NCBI GenBank assembly: GCA_950295325.1
Contig: OX485805.1
Span: 23,237,501 to 23,301,500 of the forward strand
Reading direction: 5' to 3'
Length of the DNA: 64,000 bases
DNA from: Polytrichum commune
Lineage: Eukaryota; Streptophyta; Polytrichopsida; Polytrichales; Polytrichaceae
In this document: positions 1 through 12,222 of the stretch, piece by piece
How positions within the stretch are numbered: position 1 is the stretch's first letter
How the letters are laid out: each line of letters begins with the position of its first letter
Notes under the pieces: model-generated
Told to the model about the DNA's origin: nothing
Seen by the model: the letters and a program-made list of their open reading frames with translations, nothing else
Databases searched by the model: none
Program-made: the position numbers and the translations under genes

Positions 1-1190
1 GGTGCAAGGCGCCAAAATGGCACAAACTTAAACTAGTGATATACAATACACTACATTGGCTGTGGTACCTATTGAGTGTGGTTTATCTATTGTCACTCTA
101 ATTACGCAATAGGAATTAGTGTGGATGTCCCATAACTTATGAGTAACCAACCAATACTTTGGTGCCATGCACCCTCCAAGCACATCCTACATTATTTGTA
201 TCAAAGGTCTCAAACACAAAAACCCCTAGCCTATATCCTCATTATTTCCAATTTGTTGATTTTCAAAGTAGGCATGTTGTAAAGGGATACAAACAACAAG
301 TTGGGCTCCTATACACTAAAGTAACTCAAGAGGACTATTTATAGGGATTCCAAGCAATTATTGAGCAAGTTGTGGTTTAATAATGGGCTCCACATATCTT
401 TATGGGTTTTAGACCTTGCCACAATTAAATGGTGTTGAGGTCATGCACGTGTTTCAATTTACAGACCCCATTACACCATATAAGGACTAAATAATCCTAT
501 TAGTATGGGTGAAAATCTATTGTGGAGATAATTAATTAGGAGGACACTAATTTTCTAGTCAAGGTGGGAATAATGTGGGTTGAAACATTCAAACCATGGA
601 TCCTCTCCTAACCTCGTGGAGACTTACGACCAACACCATGAGTATTAGTTCAAGAACAAAAACAACATAAAACAAACAACCTCACCACGAAAGGCTTTTT
701 CATATTCAATGCCTCTATCCTCTGGTCTATACTGGATCACTTGCTATTCTACTCTATTCTGCTCCACTCTTTTACATTCACCCTACATTTCGTTCTCCAT
801 TCCCTATACCCGCTGAAATGGTGTACTCCACAATGCCTCTATCCCAAGTTTGGGACAAAAGCAATAAAATAGCCACCAACATCAATTTCCTAGAAAAAAA
901 CAATCAACGCGGTCATCTAGTGCATAACATTAATTAGCTGAAGAGCTGTGTTTAGCTGCCCTAACTTCAGATTTAGTCCAAAACATTGGGTTTCCAACAT
1001 CTAGAGTCTTCATATTTGAATCTACTACTGGGCTCATGAACATAACTCATCAACTAAGCAATGTAATCCACACTTTTGCACCCACACCAAATGTTGATTG
1101 TTTGGAGAGAGCTTGGGTTATGTCCGTGGAGGAGGTTCTTGGCAAGTGCCTTAAAATCATTCAAAAACCTTCTTACTTTCAAAATGGTGA
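1..1190. other. Intergenic DNA upstream of BUD31
   Basis: No open reading frame here looks like a protein I recognise. The sequence is AT-rich. A stretch near 60-130 resembles one arm of the foldback family seen near 11.3 and 15.1 kb (a short 'tcactctaatta' and 'aattagtgtgg' pair), but no complete element is visible. It presumably contains the distal BUD31 promoter at its right end. Confidence 0.5.
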
Positions 1191-1192
1191 GA

Positions 1193-1240
1193 ATTAGGGT
1201 TTAGGGCTGTCTCCTCTCTCTCTCTCTCTCTCTCTCCCCA
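1193..1240 (+). promoter_or_regulatory. Telo-box and CT-repeat in the BUD31 promoter or leader
   Basis: A tandem 'tagggtttaggg' (1195-1206) is a telo-box, a motif common in plant promoters of translation and housekeeping genes. It is followed by a CT dinucleotide tract at about 1212-1237, a common feature of plant 5' leaders. The BUD31 start codon lies about 200 bp downstream. The role is inferred from motif identity and position only. Confidence 0.55.
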
Positions 1241-1435
1241 TTCTTCCTTCTCGCTTCCTTGTTTGTCTTCATCTTTCTCGTCAATCTTGTTCATCCTTGC
1301 TGCAATCCTTGACAACTCTCTGTTTCCTATATCTTTCTGCACCCCGCTTCTTCATCTCCCACTGCATTCACAATTATAAATTTCCAGGGAAACAAGAACA
1401 AATAGAGAGCAGGCAGGAAGAAAGCAGGCGTCAAG

Positions 1436-3446
1436 ATGCCCAAGGTGCGCACCAGTCGCACGGTGTACCCCGAAGGATGGGAGCTCATCGAGCCCACGCT
1501 TCGCGATTTGGAAACCAAGATGCGCGAGGGTATGTATGTGTGTGTGATAAGTTTTGGAGGATGCATCATCAGCTGGAATGGAAACATCATCAGCCTAGGG
1601 TTTTGGTCTTTATTTTTATTATTAGATGTTGTTGTTGTTGTTGTAGTAATAGTAATAAGGAGATGCCTGTGGGGCTTGGAATTCAGGAGGACATGTGGTG
1701 ATGTTTTGTTATGGTTGTGGGGGGTGCAGCGGAGAATGAGACTCATGAGGGGAAGAGGAAATGTGAGGCTTTGTGGCCAATCTTTAAAATCTCACATCAG
1801 AAGAGCCGCTACATTTATGACCTCTTTTACCGGCGCAAGGCAATTTCTAGAGAGCTCTTCGATTTCTGCTTAGAACAAGGGCATGCGGATAAGAACCTTA
1901 TTGCCAAGTGGAAGAAAGTGAGTTTTCATTGTCCCTTTGATTGTTTCACTAGGATTTGAAGTTTATCTTCCTACGGTATGGCTGTGCATCTAGTTCCATC
2001 TTGGAGTGGTGTGAACGGTGACACTCATAATTAATATTAGCAGGCATGTTTCGTACCTACACATGTATATTGTCCTCAGTCCAGACCTAAGGAATTTCCT
2101 AATTTTCTGCAGCTTAATTAACTGTTAGTAATCAAACCTAGTTCAATTCATGCTGCTTCTTATTTTTCACCCGTTTTATTCACTCCACTTCATTAAGTAC
2201 CTCCGAAACCAATACTGCCCCCTACATTCTTCTTGCAGCTTCACCTCGGACATTATGGGTTTAGGGTTTACCTGATTTCATAACACAAATTCCTACAAGA
2301 ATCAAGAACTTTCTAAGTTCTTGTATCTGCTCTTGATGTTAGCAATCAAATCTAGTCATCCTGCATGTTATGCTTCACTGTGTTGATTCACTCCTCTTCA
2401 TCAACAGCCTCTGAAGCTATTATGCCTCTCTTCATAATTTCTGCAGATTTCCCTGGACATTATGGGTTTAGGGTTTACCTGATTTCATAACACAAATTCT
2501 TACAAGAATCAAGAACTTTCCAAGTCTTTGTATCTGCTCTTGATGTTAGCAATCAAATCTAGTCACCCTGCATCTTATGCTTCACTGGTTTAATTCACTC
2601 CTTCATCAACAGCCTCCGAAGCTATTATGCCTCTCTTCATAATTTCTGCAGGTTTCCCTGGACATTATGGGTTTAGGGTTTACTTGATTTTCATAACACA
2701 AATCCTTGCAAGAGTAAGGTTCATAGTGAGAGTGTTCTCAACCAGTCTTGATTTATAATTCTTAATCTGACGTTTTTCCATGCTTCCTATCTCTTACATG
2801 TACCTTGTTTGTTTGTTGGGTTTTGGGGATGGGTCTGCATCTAGTTCCACATTAAAAATGCATGAATGCTGAGACTCAAATAGTTTAGCAGTCATGTTTT
2901 ATACCTACGCATGTATATGTCTCATTGCAGACGTCCAGGATTTCCAGTTTTTGCTGTTAGTAATCCAACCTAGTCCAACTCGTTCTGCTTGTTATGCTTC
3001 ATTAATTTTATTCCCTCCACTTCATGAACAGCTAATTCTGAAGCTAATATTCCTCCCTTCCTTTTTCCTATGGCTTTATATGGACATTATGGGTATAGGG
3101 TTTACTTGATTCCTTAACACAAATTACTGCAAGAATCAAGAAATCTTACAACAGTACGGTTCATAGTAGATGTATTATCAAGCAGTCTTGCTTATAACTT
3201 AGGGACTTGAACTAATGTTCATTTATTTATTTTTCACCATGCTTATTATCTCTTACATGTATCTTGATTGTTTGTTTGTTGGGTGCACAGTCTGGTTATG
3301 AACGCTTGTGTTGTTTGCGGTGTATCCAACCCCGTGACCATAACTTTGGAACTACATGTGTATGCCGAGTGCCCAAGCATCTGCGAGAGGAGAAGGTGAT
3401 TGAGTGCGTCCACTGCGGGTGTCATGGATGTGCAAGTGGAGACTGA
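1436..3446 (+). CDS. BUD31: BUD31/G10 splicing factor, three exons
   Basis: Exons 1436-1529, 1730-1917 and 3291-3446 join in frame to give 145 residues, matching the usual ~144-145 of this family. Every junction has GT/AG borders. The protein starts [18 protein letters not shown], has the central [20 protein letters not shown] segment, and ends in a cysteine-rich region ([32 protein letters not shown]) that forms the zinc-binding clusters in the known family. BUD31 is a nuclear component of the spliceosome (NineTeen-related/Bact complexes) needed for pre-mRNA splicing. The second intron (1.37 kb) is filled with imperfect ~206-bp repeats. The gene converges on the LRR gene at its 3' side. Nothing in the coding sequence looks damaged. 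Confidence 0.96.
2040..3130 (+). repeat. Imperfect ~206-bp tandem repeats inside BUD31 intron 2
   Basis: The landmark 'ggacattatgggt' recurs at 2248, 2455, 2660 and 3082 (spacings 207, 205 and 422, roughly two units). Each is followed by a similar 'agggtttac-tgatt-cataacacaaat' block. A second landmark, 'catgttt-atacctac-catgtatat', occurs near 2043 and 2893, so the array was itself duplicated. Copies differ by substitutions and small indels. Confidence 0.85.
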
Positions 3447-3582
3447 TCATTGGGGGTTTTAGCCACCACTTTCTTACCTTTGCAACTCCATCAAATGTAT
3501 GTAGGCTTTTGGCACCCTTATTAGTTGCGTAGAGAACTTTGTATCTTATAATGAAGGGTGAAAGCTTCCAGTGTTAGTTGTT

Positions 3583-3676
3583 GCCTGTGGGAAGCAGGTT
3601 GTTTCAGGTCAAATGTGCTCCCATGCCTGTGGGAAGCAGGTTGTTTCAGGTCAAATGTGCTCCCATGCCTGTGGGC
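3583..3676 (+). repeat. 42-bp tandem duplication in the BUD31 3' UTR region
   Basis: Two copies of a 42-bp unit beginning 'gcctgtgggaagcaggttg' lie at 3583-3624 and 3625-3666 and appear identical; a third copy stops after ~10 bp (3667-3676). They begin 137 bp after the BUD31 stop, so they are probably in the 3' untranslated region. Near-identity suggests a recent duplication. Confidence 0.9.
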
Positions 3677-4524
3677 GTAAAGTAAGGCAAACTTACTGCT
3701 GGCACATATTTGAAATTGTGATATAGCAGACAATTGAGATTTTTTCTTTCCATGCTGATGTTTATCTTTGTAATTTCATTTATACTTTTAGGTCTTGAAT
3801 ACTGGAATATCTTGCTCATCTCTCATATCTCCTCAATTTTGTGATTTCAATGAAAAGCCAAGGCAACCTAGATGTGTGGTAGTGAGCAACATCTCAATTT
3901 AAGAAGGGAAAGTGTTATGTGTGGTCTTGGGAGACATAATTTAAGGGTGCTTCACTTATTTTCATATATTGAGGTATGGATGCAAATTGAATAGATAACT
4001 GTCACTGGGTTGAAATTTACAGATATGTTTAATATGCACCTTTCTGTTTCTTTCAGAGTTTAGTGGTAACTCAGAAATTGCTTGCAAGGTGTTGGATAAC
4101 TTGAAATTGTTTGCAAGGTTTTGAAGAAATTGAATTGTGGACCGATCATAATTTTTGGCATCAGAAGGTTGCTTGGTCTTGATCATGTGACTTGATTAAG
4201 GGAAGGGTGGCTCAAGGAAACATGATTTGAGTAATCTCTTCAATGTATCATGGAAGCAATTATCACAAATTGGCTGGTTCCCTCAGTTTTTTCCAAGCCC
4301 ATCGCAATTGAATAACATGTTGTGTATGATAAACCTCCTAGTCTAAAAAATCCAAATCTTGATGATGTACATATTTCTAGTCACACCTTGTAATCATCCT
4401 AATATATCCAAAAATCTAGGTTTACATGCTGCACTATTGAAAGAGGCCTATTTGATAAGTTGGGTCAATAAGGGAAAAAAGTGTGTACAGTGCATCTAGA
4501 TTTCACTCAAACGCATCCTTTTAA
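3677..4524. other. Intergenic region between convergent genes
   Basis: This sits between the 3' ends of BUD31 (+) and the LRR gene (-) and should contain both terminators or poly(A) signals. No conserved coding sequence is recognised. AT-rich stretches are present, but I cannot assign a specific poly(A) site. Confidence 0.4.
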
Positions 4525-7500
4525 CTACCCAAATCTTGGCAGTCCTGGCATTTTTCCTCGCCCTTGTGCAGATCTTTTACTTGTGCGATATCGGCAGAAG
4601 CAACATAAACCAAGCATCAAAACCACGAACACACATACTGCGATGCCAGCGTACATGAGGTCTCTCCGCACTGTTTGCAGGAAAAACAAAAGTCATGGAG
4701 TTTAGGTACAAATAATACACCTATCAGTATTGATGTCTATTATTTAGTGCAAGCGCTCCTCATGAGAAACTCACAGCTTCCTTAGAAGATAGTATGAACA
4801 AGGTTATCTCTTTCATGAGGTTTAAGCACATGATCAGGCGATTGAATAAAACATAGAAGAAAATAGAGCAATCCTTTAACTCAATGGGACTTTTCAACGG
4901 GAGTTGGTCGTCTATCATTTTCCATTGGTTGTTTAGCATATAATATCAGTAATTTCTTTCCACTTGTCGTGTATTCTTGGAGGTAAAGCTTTATTTTAAA
5001 TGAACAACAACCTATATCGGTTCATTGAGGGTCAAACTCATTTTAGAATCTCTTGGCATGTCAAAATGAGATTGACCCTTAATGAACCGATATAGAATGT
5101 TTCACTTTCAAACTTTTACACTACCTTCAAGCATGAATAAAGAAATGGAAGATATTGTATGCAAAATAACAAACTAATATAATCTATTTTCCACAACCTT
5201 TGGCAAAGGATTACAAGGTAATAGCATTGTCATACCTATGGTGGCTTGGCTTGGCGGAGGTGGAGTCTTTGTTAAGACTTTTGGAGGAGAAGCAACAGTC
5301 GGGGATGGTGGTGCTGCATCACAAACATAATATTAATTATTTTGGGACTATTGGATTAATAATTTGGGATTCTTAAATGGTTCTATGAGAATCAATGGAA
5401 AGTGGATCCGTATTGGAAACACTTTGGGAATAGATTAGATTTGAGAAAAGATGAAACAAGATGTATGATATTTGTCTTGGCTATGCACATACATGAAACT
5501 TCATACCTAGTTTACTTTCATGGTTTTGTTGAATGATAAATCTCTCTAGAAACATTGTCATGATATCGTCAATGTGTGAAATTGCATCAGTCCCTATGAC
5601 ATCCTTCTGTATCTGTGAAAAGAGGAACAAAATCATTTACTCATTGTTGACCTAGCATTGTGGTGAACATGCATTAATAGGGACTCTAATTATATATACC
5701 TGGAGTAGCTTGCATCAAAGTTCTGTGATGATGATGATGACGTAGGCTGACGAGATCAAAGATTTTCTGCGTCTCACTGCACATGTCACAAGAATTTTTT
5801 TCTGCACATTGTTAAAATTAACTTACTGATGGCACCCATTCAACCAACAGTGGCAAAGTTAATTTGGTCACAAGCAAGAGTTCCTGAGTCTTTTCGTACT
5901 TACAGTCTTGAACTGGAGAGCTTGGTCAATTCTTGAGTCTCTTGTGGAAATGTCAGTCTAATATTGTGTGATAGATCCCTGAAGCACCAGACCATCACCC
6001 ATTAGTACAATCGTGTAAGTTATTTTGTAGAATCTAGATTACAAGCACTATTACTTGGTATAAAATAATGCACGTGTTTGTAGAGCTGTACTATGGCTAC
6101 TCTGGGTGTTAAACTTTTTGCTGGGACACAATTTTCTGTTTTGACTGCTTTATTTGAATAGATTAATAACATAATAAAGAATATGTAGACTAGAAACTTT
6201 AACATTCTTACAGGGTTTGAAGCTTGTCCAGGCTACTCAATGCATGTGGAACCACTCCTGAGAGATGACAACCTGAAAGGTTCCTGCAACAAACAATCAT
6301 AGGTAATAAGAATCAAAAACCTTATCATCACGATAATTAGGAGTGTCTAGGTTAGTGGCCACTGGTAAAGAGGCTTTTCATGTACACTTACCCTTCATAT
6401 TACAACACTCAATTAATTCAACACCTCAACTATATGATGCGTTTCCCATCGACCATACTATGACCACGACGCTTGTAATACGACATTTTCAGGCCTGATT
6501 TGTCAAAACAATAGAGGTAATGAATGTGATGGGACCCACATGTATCTCAAGGTTCAATGTATGTGATTAGTACTTTGGAACATGCAGATGAACCTTGGGG
6601 AACATTGTGAACATACTTCTTAATTAGAATATACCTTGATTCAATTGAGTGACCAGGTTGGGTGGGGCCGTGAATATGTCATGTAAAGTGCTAAAATTAT
6701 ACTTTATGGATTCTTGTCAATAAGTAGATTCAACCTGAAAAGCGAGTGAGATTCGGGTTAAATACTGTCACTGAATATTATCAGAATGGAACGGCTGATA
6801 ACAACTAAAATAATGTTATGTACTTACGTATCTTTATGTTGTATACAAAATGAAATTTTACACTAAAATAGGTCATTTTCTTGAAAAACCTCGATAGTAC
6901 AACATTTGAGGCCCACAATGTCATATTATCAAATTACCAAGAATGCGACATTCGAATAATACGACACTTTCTTACCGTGTTATAATAAAGAGGGACAACA
7001 GGGTTACTGGGCATTAAGTTCTCCAGCTCTTTTTACCTCTTACTGTAGATTGTGAGTGAGCCTAACCTAGATAGCACCGAACTTTGGGCACTGCTCCGGA
7101 GGTAGCAACACACGGTCAAAGCACCGAATCTCTAGCCCTGTCATTACAGGGATCACAGTCTGGATTCTGAATATGCAGGTGGTGGGGCACTCCATTCGGA
7201 ATCCACAGCTGGGTTGAGGCATCAGAACTAATGCTTCGATCACTAACAATTCCTCCAAGGAATATTCTACTGTAAATCCGAAAGCACTTCGAAAGCCATT
7301 GACAAGTTCTTTAGTGATCTGACAAAAGTAAATGAAGGCTCGTGCCTGATTGATGAAGGTGATTTGGAGGATCGAGTCTACCGATCGGATGCTACCTAAG
7401 TAATATTATCATAGGGACACCAGTGCGTATGAATAGATGTGCAAAATTCAAGCTAGGGTAACCCAGCTCTAGAGTCGCTTCGAAGGAAGGAAGGGTAGCA

Positions 7501-8882
7501 ATGGCAACTTACAACTTCACGAGGCGGTCTAGGTTGCCGATCTGCTCGGGGATGGAGCCTCGCAACATGGGATTCCTAGATAAATCTCTGCAGAAGAGGA
7601 TAGGTGAATTGGTAATCCAGTCATTCATCAAAGCTGGATCGATAGGAGCCATACGTAAAATGATGCAACAGAGTTACACATAACCTCCTGTGAGAGATCC
7701 AAGAAATGCGAGAAAACGTTTGAAAGGAGTGTCTGTTTGAACCCTTGTCAAGAGGTTAAGACTTACAGGATGATGAGGTCATCGAGATTTCCGATTTCCG
7801 CAGGAATTCCACCAGTTAGTCCAGCCCCGCTCAAATCCCTGCCAAAAACATCATCCTAGGTTCTTCGTCACATGATCACCATCATTTCAATCATAACCTG
7901 ATGTTCCTAGCTTTTCTTTGCAGAATCTTGACATAATGGAACTTAATTAAAACAAGCCTAATGTCTTAATCGGAGCCTTGATGAAGATTGTTTGGCACTT
8001 ACAAGATTGAGACACTATCCTCGGAGCAAAAGACGCCCTGCCAGTGAGAGTGACAAGGATCCGCATCCTTGTCAAAACTCCAGTTCTTTAACACTACTCC
8101 AGAATAACCACCTTGCCAAACACGCAATAGTCCTTGCAGTGTAGAAACTGCACCCAAACACATGGCCATCGGACCTCTTGTAAGCCATGCAAGGCTAACT
8201 GTACCGGAAGAATCATCATCATATCTCCGAATGACTTTCCAAGGAACTTCATCATTTTCCGCAACAGGCAGGGATAATTAGGTTGTTTGTCGAGAAAAAT
8301 AAACTCGACGTCACTACATTGCTATAAGCTTCTCTCATCTGCTGCTGCTGCCATTACTAAAACATGACCAATATTCTTTGACCGCAATTCAAGTTTCGAG
8401 ATGTTCAACTTTGCATCATTCAACCTAGGTAGGCAGTCTCAACAAGAACGAGACATGTCTTCAGGGAGCGAGGATGCTGATTGCTCCACATGCTAAGGAC
8501 TCCGTGATGATGCAATTTCTCTTCAACCTTAGTTAATGGTGCGAAAACTTTGAACAGTGCAAATCTCGTAGAGTGTGTGTTCCAGAGTTTTTGTTTGCTT
8601 TTTGTTTCTAAAATCCTTGAATCAAAACTCTTAAGAGCTTATGAGGTTCTGAGGTAAGATACTCAAATGAACCTGGGGAGGGCGTTTTCTTCTAGTTAAG
8701 ACTACTTACGACACCTTGACTAGCTACCTTGAAAGTCGAGAAGGAACAAGATTGGGAAGAAGCTTATAGTTACCATCGGCGGGACGAGTAGTGGCAGCAG
8801 ATGGAGCGACCAAAGTGACCAGCAAGATTGTCAAAATCATCAGCAACGTCGACCCGCATCTGTGCTGCCCACTCGACGCCAT
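4525..8882 (-). CDS. Leucine-rich-repeat receptor-like membrane protein without kinase
   Basis: Exon 1 (8774-8882) encodes an ATG and a signal peptide (LLMILTILLVTLVAPSAA). Exon 2 (8003-8246) encodes a plant LRR N-terminal cap with the pattern LLRVW...LKNWSF...ADPC...W.GVFC. Four short exons follow, 7767-7838, 7513-7587, 6212-6283 and 5904-5978 (72 or 75 nt, all phase 2), each encoding one LRR (DLSGAGLTGGIPAEIGNLDDL and similar). Next come 5700-5776, 5507-5612, a proline-rich exon (5236-5313), and 4525-4670 with a transmembrane helix (AGIAVCVFVVLMLGLCCF) and a short basic tail ending in TAG. No kinase domain is visible. It would sit in the plasma membrane with extracellular LRRs. The first six exons agree in phase, as do the last three. 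The join across 5700-5776 to 5507-5612 does not stay open as I read it, so a missed exon border or an early lesion is possible. Confidence 0.75.
4860..5100 (-). repeat. Dispersed repeat with internal hairpin, copy A
   Basis: The hairpin at 5012-5095 pairs 'ctatatcggttcatt-agggtcaa' with its complement around a short loop. The adjoining segment (4870-4935, with 'gggacttttcaacggga' and 'attttccattggttgttt') is found again in the opposite orientation near 37190-37260. Copy A lies in the LRR gene's last intron. It looks like a non-autonomous mobile element of unknown class. Confidence 0.7.
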
Positions 8883-9443
8883 CGCTCCCTCCTGACCTTC
8901 TTCGATCACGAACAAATCGAATTCTGTAAGGTTACGTCGGTAACGTTAACCCCTGCCTACCCAACTACCCCACTTCCTCCGACAAACTCGCCTCAAAAAA
9001 CTTCCAGTTCGGTCCAGCTCAACCGACTTTTTCTCATACCATTAAATTGTCAGATACTTTCATTCCAGAATCCACTGCATTTCAAGTTAGTATAGATCAT
9101 TATTTACACTAGACCTGTTGTAGGACATTCTTCGATTGGTTTTCGCAGCCGCAAGTCAACCCTGCGTCTCCCGTTCCCTTGCAAAAAACATCATCCGAGA
9201 AATCCCCTTCTCTGGATTCGGAATGTGGGACCATGAAATCTTACATGTTTGCAGATTCACCATTCATCCATTCATCTCGAACTACTGCTTGGAACATGGT
9301 ACAGTTGGTAGATTCTATATTTAACATGCCGACCTCTGACCTGTTGCAGTCATGAATCTTGTGGCCTTATTATTCGGCAATGTCTCAACCGGTAGAGCCT
9401 CTTTCGATTCTGGGTACATATATCATTTCTTACTTCAACATAA
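8883..9443. other. LRR gene upstream region; no gene recognised
   Basis: This is the 5' flank of the LRR gene. Its promoter should lie here on the minus strand, but I see no diagnostic element. Open frames here lack family features. Confidence 0.4.
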
Positions 9444-9922
9444 GGGCCACTTCACACACGAGACTGAGAGCCCGTGACCATTACACTTGAAGCACTCTCA
9501 TTGGTGGAAAAGGCGGAGCCGGTCCAAGTTCACTTCACACTACGCTTGAGGGACCAACGGAGTATGTGAATGCGGATTCCTACATGCCATCGAATGGATC
9601 ATGTTCCATGGTCACTTGGATTATTTTCAAAAACCACCTCTTTATGGAGGTAGGTCTAACACAAAACTGGGAGACCATGGCACTCCGAACTCTTACAACC
9701 GTGTATTTATTCTATTTTATCGTGGTTGAGGATCCTCATGAATAGAAATTCATTGAAATAGCGTTTGGTGGAGGGTCCGGTCACATATGTGTTCACACCA
9801 TACTTGAGGATTCGTGACCACACTACATGATTTTGGAGGTGTATTAGGACGGCCTTCGGACACTTTCTTTTGGGCTCTCACAATTTCATAGTCACGGCAA
9901 ACCCCCCTTGTGCTTCGTGGCC
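9444..9922 (+). mobile_element. Miniature inverted-repeat element, copy 1 (GGGCCACTTCACAC ends)
   Basis: The left end 'gggccacttcacac' is preceded by TAA. The interior matches the element at 14387-14884 in inverted orientation over nearly its whole length, with shared blocks such as 'aaaaccacctctt' and 'acctccaaaatcatgtagtg'. The right end has decayed ('gtgcttcgtggcc' instead of 'gtgtgaagtggccc'). Confidence 0.75.
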
Positions 9923-10507
9923 TACCTCCGTGACTTTGTGAATAGAATGGTTATAAACTCCCCCCCCCCCCCACCACTCCCCCTTGCAGTGTATAGAATG
10001 GCTAGACTAGGCATTGACAAAGCCACCCTAAAGCCACCTTGAACCAACCCGAGATAGAGTGCAGCCCGTTACCTACCCTAGATAAAGGCAATGGAGGTCA
10101 CTATGAAATGTTGCCACTAATGACACCTAAAAGCGTCACTCCGTGGGCCCACACACTCCTACACCATGGGGAACGCTACAAGGCAGCAGAGTGTTGGTGA
10201 TCGGAAGGCGTTTATAGGTGTTGGTTTTAGCACCCTCTACCTTACTTCAGGTTTCGGTTGTTCTCGTGAGGCTCAGAAGCTCCAGTTGATTCCTAGTAAC
10301 TGGGAATAGGTAGTGTTTATTTATTTATTATTATTATTTTATTTTTTGTGGAATTTTTTGTGGAAGAAGGATGTTGTAGTCCACATTTGGCCAACTTGGT
10401 GATGAGTTCCTCAGAACAAAACCTGCCAGGGTTTGGGCAGGCAGGATTGGTGTGGCACGTGTTCGTAAACAGCATCCTATATATCATCGCAAGTTGCTGC
10501 AGCTAGT
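9923..10507. other. Intergenic region with a poly-C tract
   Basis: There is no recognisable gene. A run of 14 or so C residues lies near 9959-9972. An AT-rich, T-rich stretch lies near 10320-10360. Confidence 0.4.
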
Positions 10508-11048
10508 GTAGTTATTGGGGGACGTTAAACCTCCCCCTACGAGCTTTTCGAGGGAGGTGGAAACGGGCAGTGGCAGCCCCAGAAAGAAATCGAGATTTTC
10601 TAGACCCGACCGAAAATTTCTCCCCGCTCCATCCGACTCGACTTCGAAGAAACTAGTGCCCTTGCATTTTTGAAGGCCACTTATCCGCAAATCCCATATT
10701 GAGTGCACTTCATCTTCAAGGTTCAGAATCTTGTGTGTGTGTGTGTGTGTACTTTCACTTAGTAAATAAGCAATTGATTGGGATTTCATTCCGAAAGTGA
10801 AAGTGTCAATAAAGCATGTAATTAACTCGGAAAGATTTGGTAATGTCAAAGACCTTGACGGTGAAGTGCACTCGATATGGGATTTGTGGATGAGTGGCCT
10901 TTAGAAATGCAAGGGCAATGGTTTTTTCAAAGTTGGGCAGGGCGGGTAGAAGTTTTCCATCAGGTCCAAAAAATCTCGATTTCTTTCTTGGGGTTGCCCT
11001 GCCCGTATCTACCTCCCCCGAAAAGCTCGTAGGGGTCCCCCCTAGTTA
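10508..11048. mobile_element. Large foldback (hairpin) element, ~540 bp
   Basis: The left arm (about 10510-10720) and right arm (about 10850-11046) are inverted copies. Paired landmarks are 'cctacgagcttttcg' with 'cgaaaagctcgtagg', 'gaaagaaatcgagattt' with 'aaatctcgatttctttc', and 'cccttgcattt' with 'aaatgcaaggg'. A GT microsatellite (10733-10750) sits in the loop side. A transcript would fold into a very long hairpin. Open frames on both strands here are explained by the inverted repeat. Confidence 0.85.
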
Positions 11049-11285
11049 TCACCCTCGAGAATCAATAGAATTATAATGTAACTTCTGGTATTTTAGTGTC
11101 ACTTATTACTCATATTTACCCTTCAATGCTATAACATGTTACTTACAATGTAAGTATGTATGAAGCCACGTTGTATTATGTTTGTTCTATAAGTCCCAGA
11201 CTTGTATCTATGATATAATCTGTGGTTGGTACCAAATGAAATCTAAAAGTAAGAAGTCGTAGCGGTGCATAGTTCCAAATAAAGA

Positions 11286-11540
11286 GTGATTTTAATACCA
11301 CAACACCGTTTATGGTATTTAGCGTCACTCACTATTCGGAGTTACGCATTGCTATAACATATCATTGTTAGTTTATGTTTTTTCCAAGTAAAGATATCAT
11401 ATTAATGTTCTATGATGTCCAAACAACCAATTTGACCCTTGTCGGTAAAAAATGAGATCTATAGTGAAAAGTTGTAGCACAACGTAACTCCGAATCGTAA
11501 GTGACACTAAATACCATAAACGGTGAAGTGGTCTTATCCT
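11286..11540. mobile_element. Foldback element with CATTCGGAGTTAC-type arms, copy 1
   Basis: Arms of ~75 bp at 11286-11360 and 11463-11537 pair around 'ccgtttatggtatttag' and 'attcggagttacg'. A related partial arm occurs at 11080-11145, and a second complete member at 15056-15270. Confidence 0.8.
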
Positions 11541-11909
11541 CCCACCGCCAATATCATTCATGTCGAAAAATTCCGAGCACATATCACCACTTTGGTCAGA
11601 GACGTCTCTCGGAGGATGCATGAATTTTAGGGACATAAAAGTCAATGCCCTTTTATTTGCCCTACATATTGCACTTAAAGTGGAAGTCAACGTGTGGGGA
11701 CGATGACGACTCCATCAACCTAAGTTAGTGTAACTTAGTAGGCAATTTGCTGAAGCTTGCTGTTCCACAACTCAAAAAGCTGAGTCAGATAGAGGTGAAT
11801 GAAATTGTTTTTTTAATGGTTTGAGAAGCAAAAAGCTTTAAGGCACTAAAAGTACATCAAGATGGTGTCAACACACGTTAATTTTCTAGAGTAGCGGGGA
11901 GAGAGATAG

Positions 11910-12222
11910 TGATGCCTTGATTACACCAAATTTTCCGTCCGGTTCCAACTGTGAAATTGTTAGGGATAATGTTCAGAAATAGATGTTGGCCCACCACTTT
12001 TCACACTATTATAGCCGGAGATGCCGACGGATGGTGTTAGAATTGGCTGGTGTGATCAGCCCGTGAGGGGTTGATGACACCAAGTCACTTATGGCAACAT
12101 CCGCCAATATCTCTGGTTGTAATAGTGTGAAAAGTGGTGGGCCAACATCTATTTCTCAACATAATCTCCAACAATTCACGGCTGGAATTGGATAGAAAGT
12201 TTGGTGTGATCGGGGCATGAGA
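11910..12222. mobile_element. Foldback element, ~310 bp
   Basis: Arms of ~110 bp at about 11913-12035 and 12095-12222 pair. The segment 'agatgttggcccaccactt' in the left arm is the exact complement of a right-arm segment, and the outer 'attacaccaaattttcc' pairs imperfectly with 'ggatagaaagtttggtgtgat'. It is a palindromic transposon remnant, class not determined. Confidence 0.8.

Noticed and set aside
1297-1873. Overlapping open frames on both strands across BUD31 exon 1 and intron 1
   Set aside because: They are shadows of the conserved BUD31 frame and of low-complexity GTT/CT repeats.
7067-7258. Minus-strand open frame (LRR gene intron) rich in Cys and Pro
   Set aside because: The LRR exons on either side (7513 and 6212) join in phase without it, and it has no LRR pattern.
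10484-11076. Two open frames with similar proteins on opposite strands
   Set aside because: The similarity is a consequence of the foldback arms, not of related genes.
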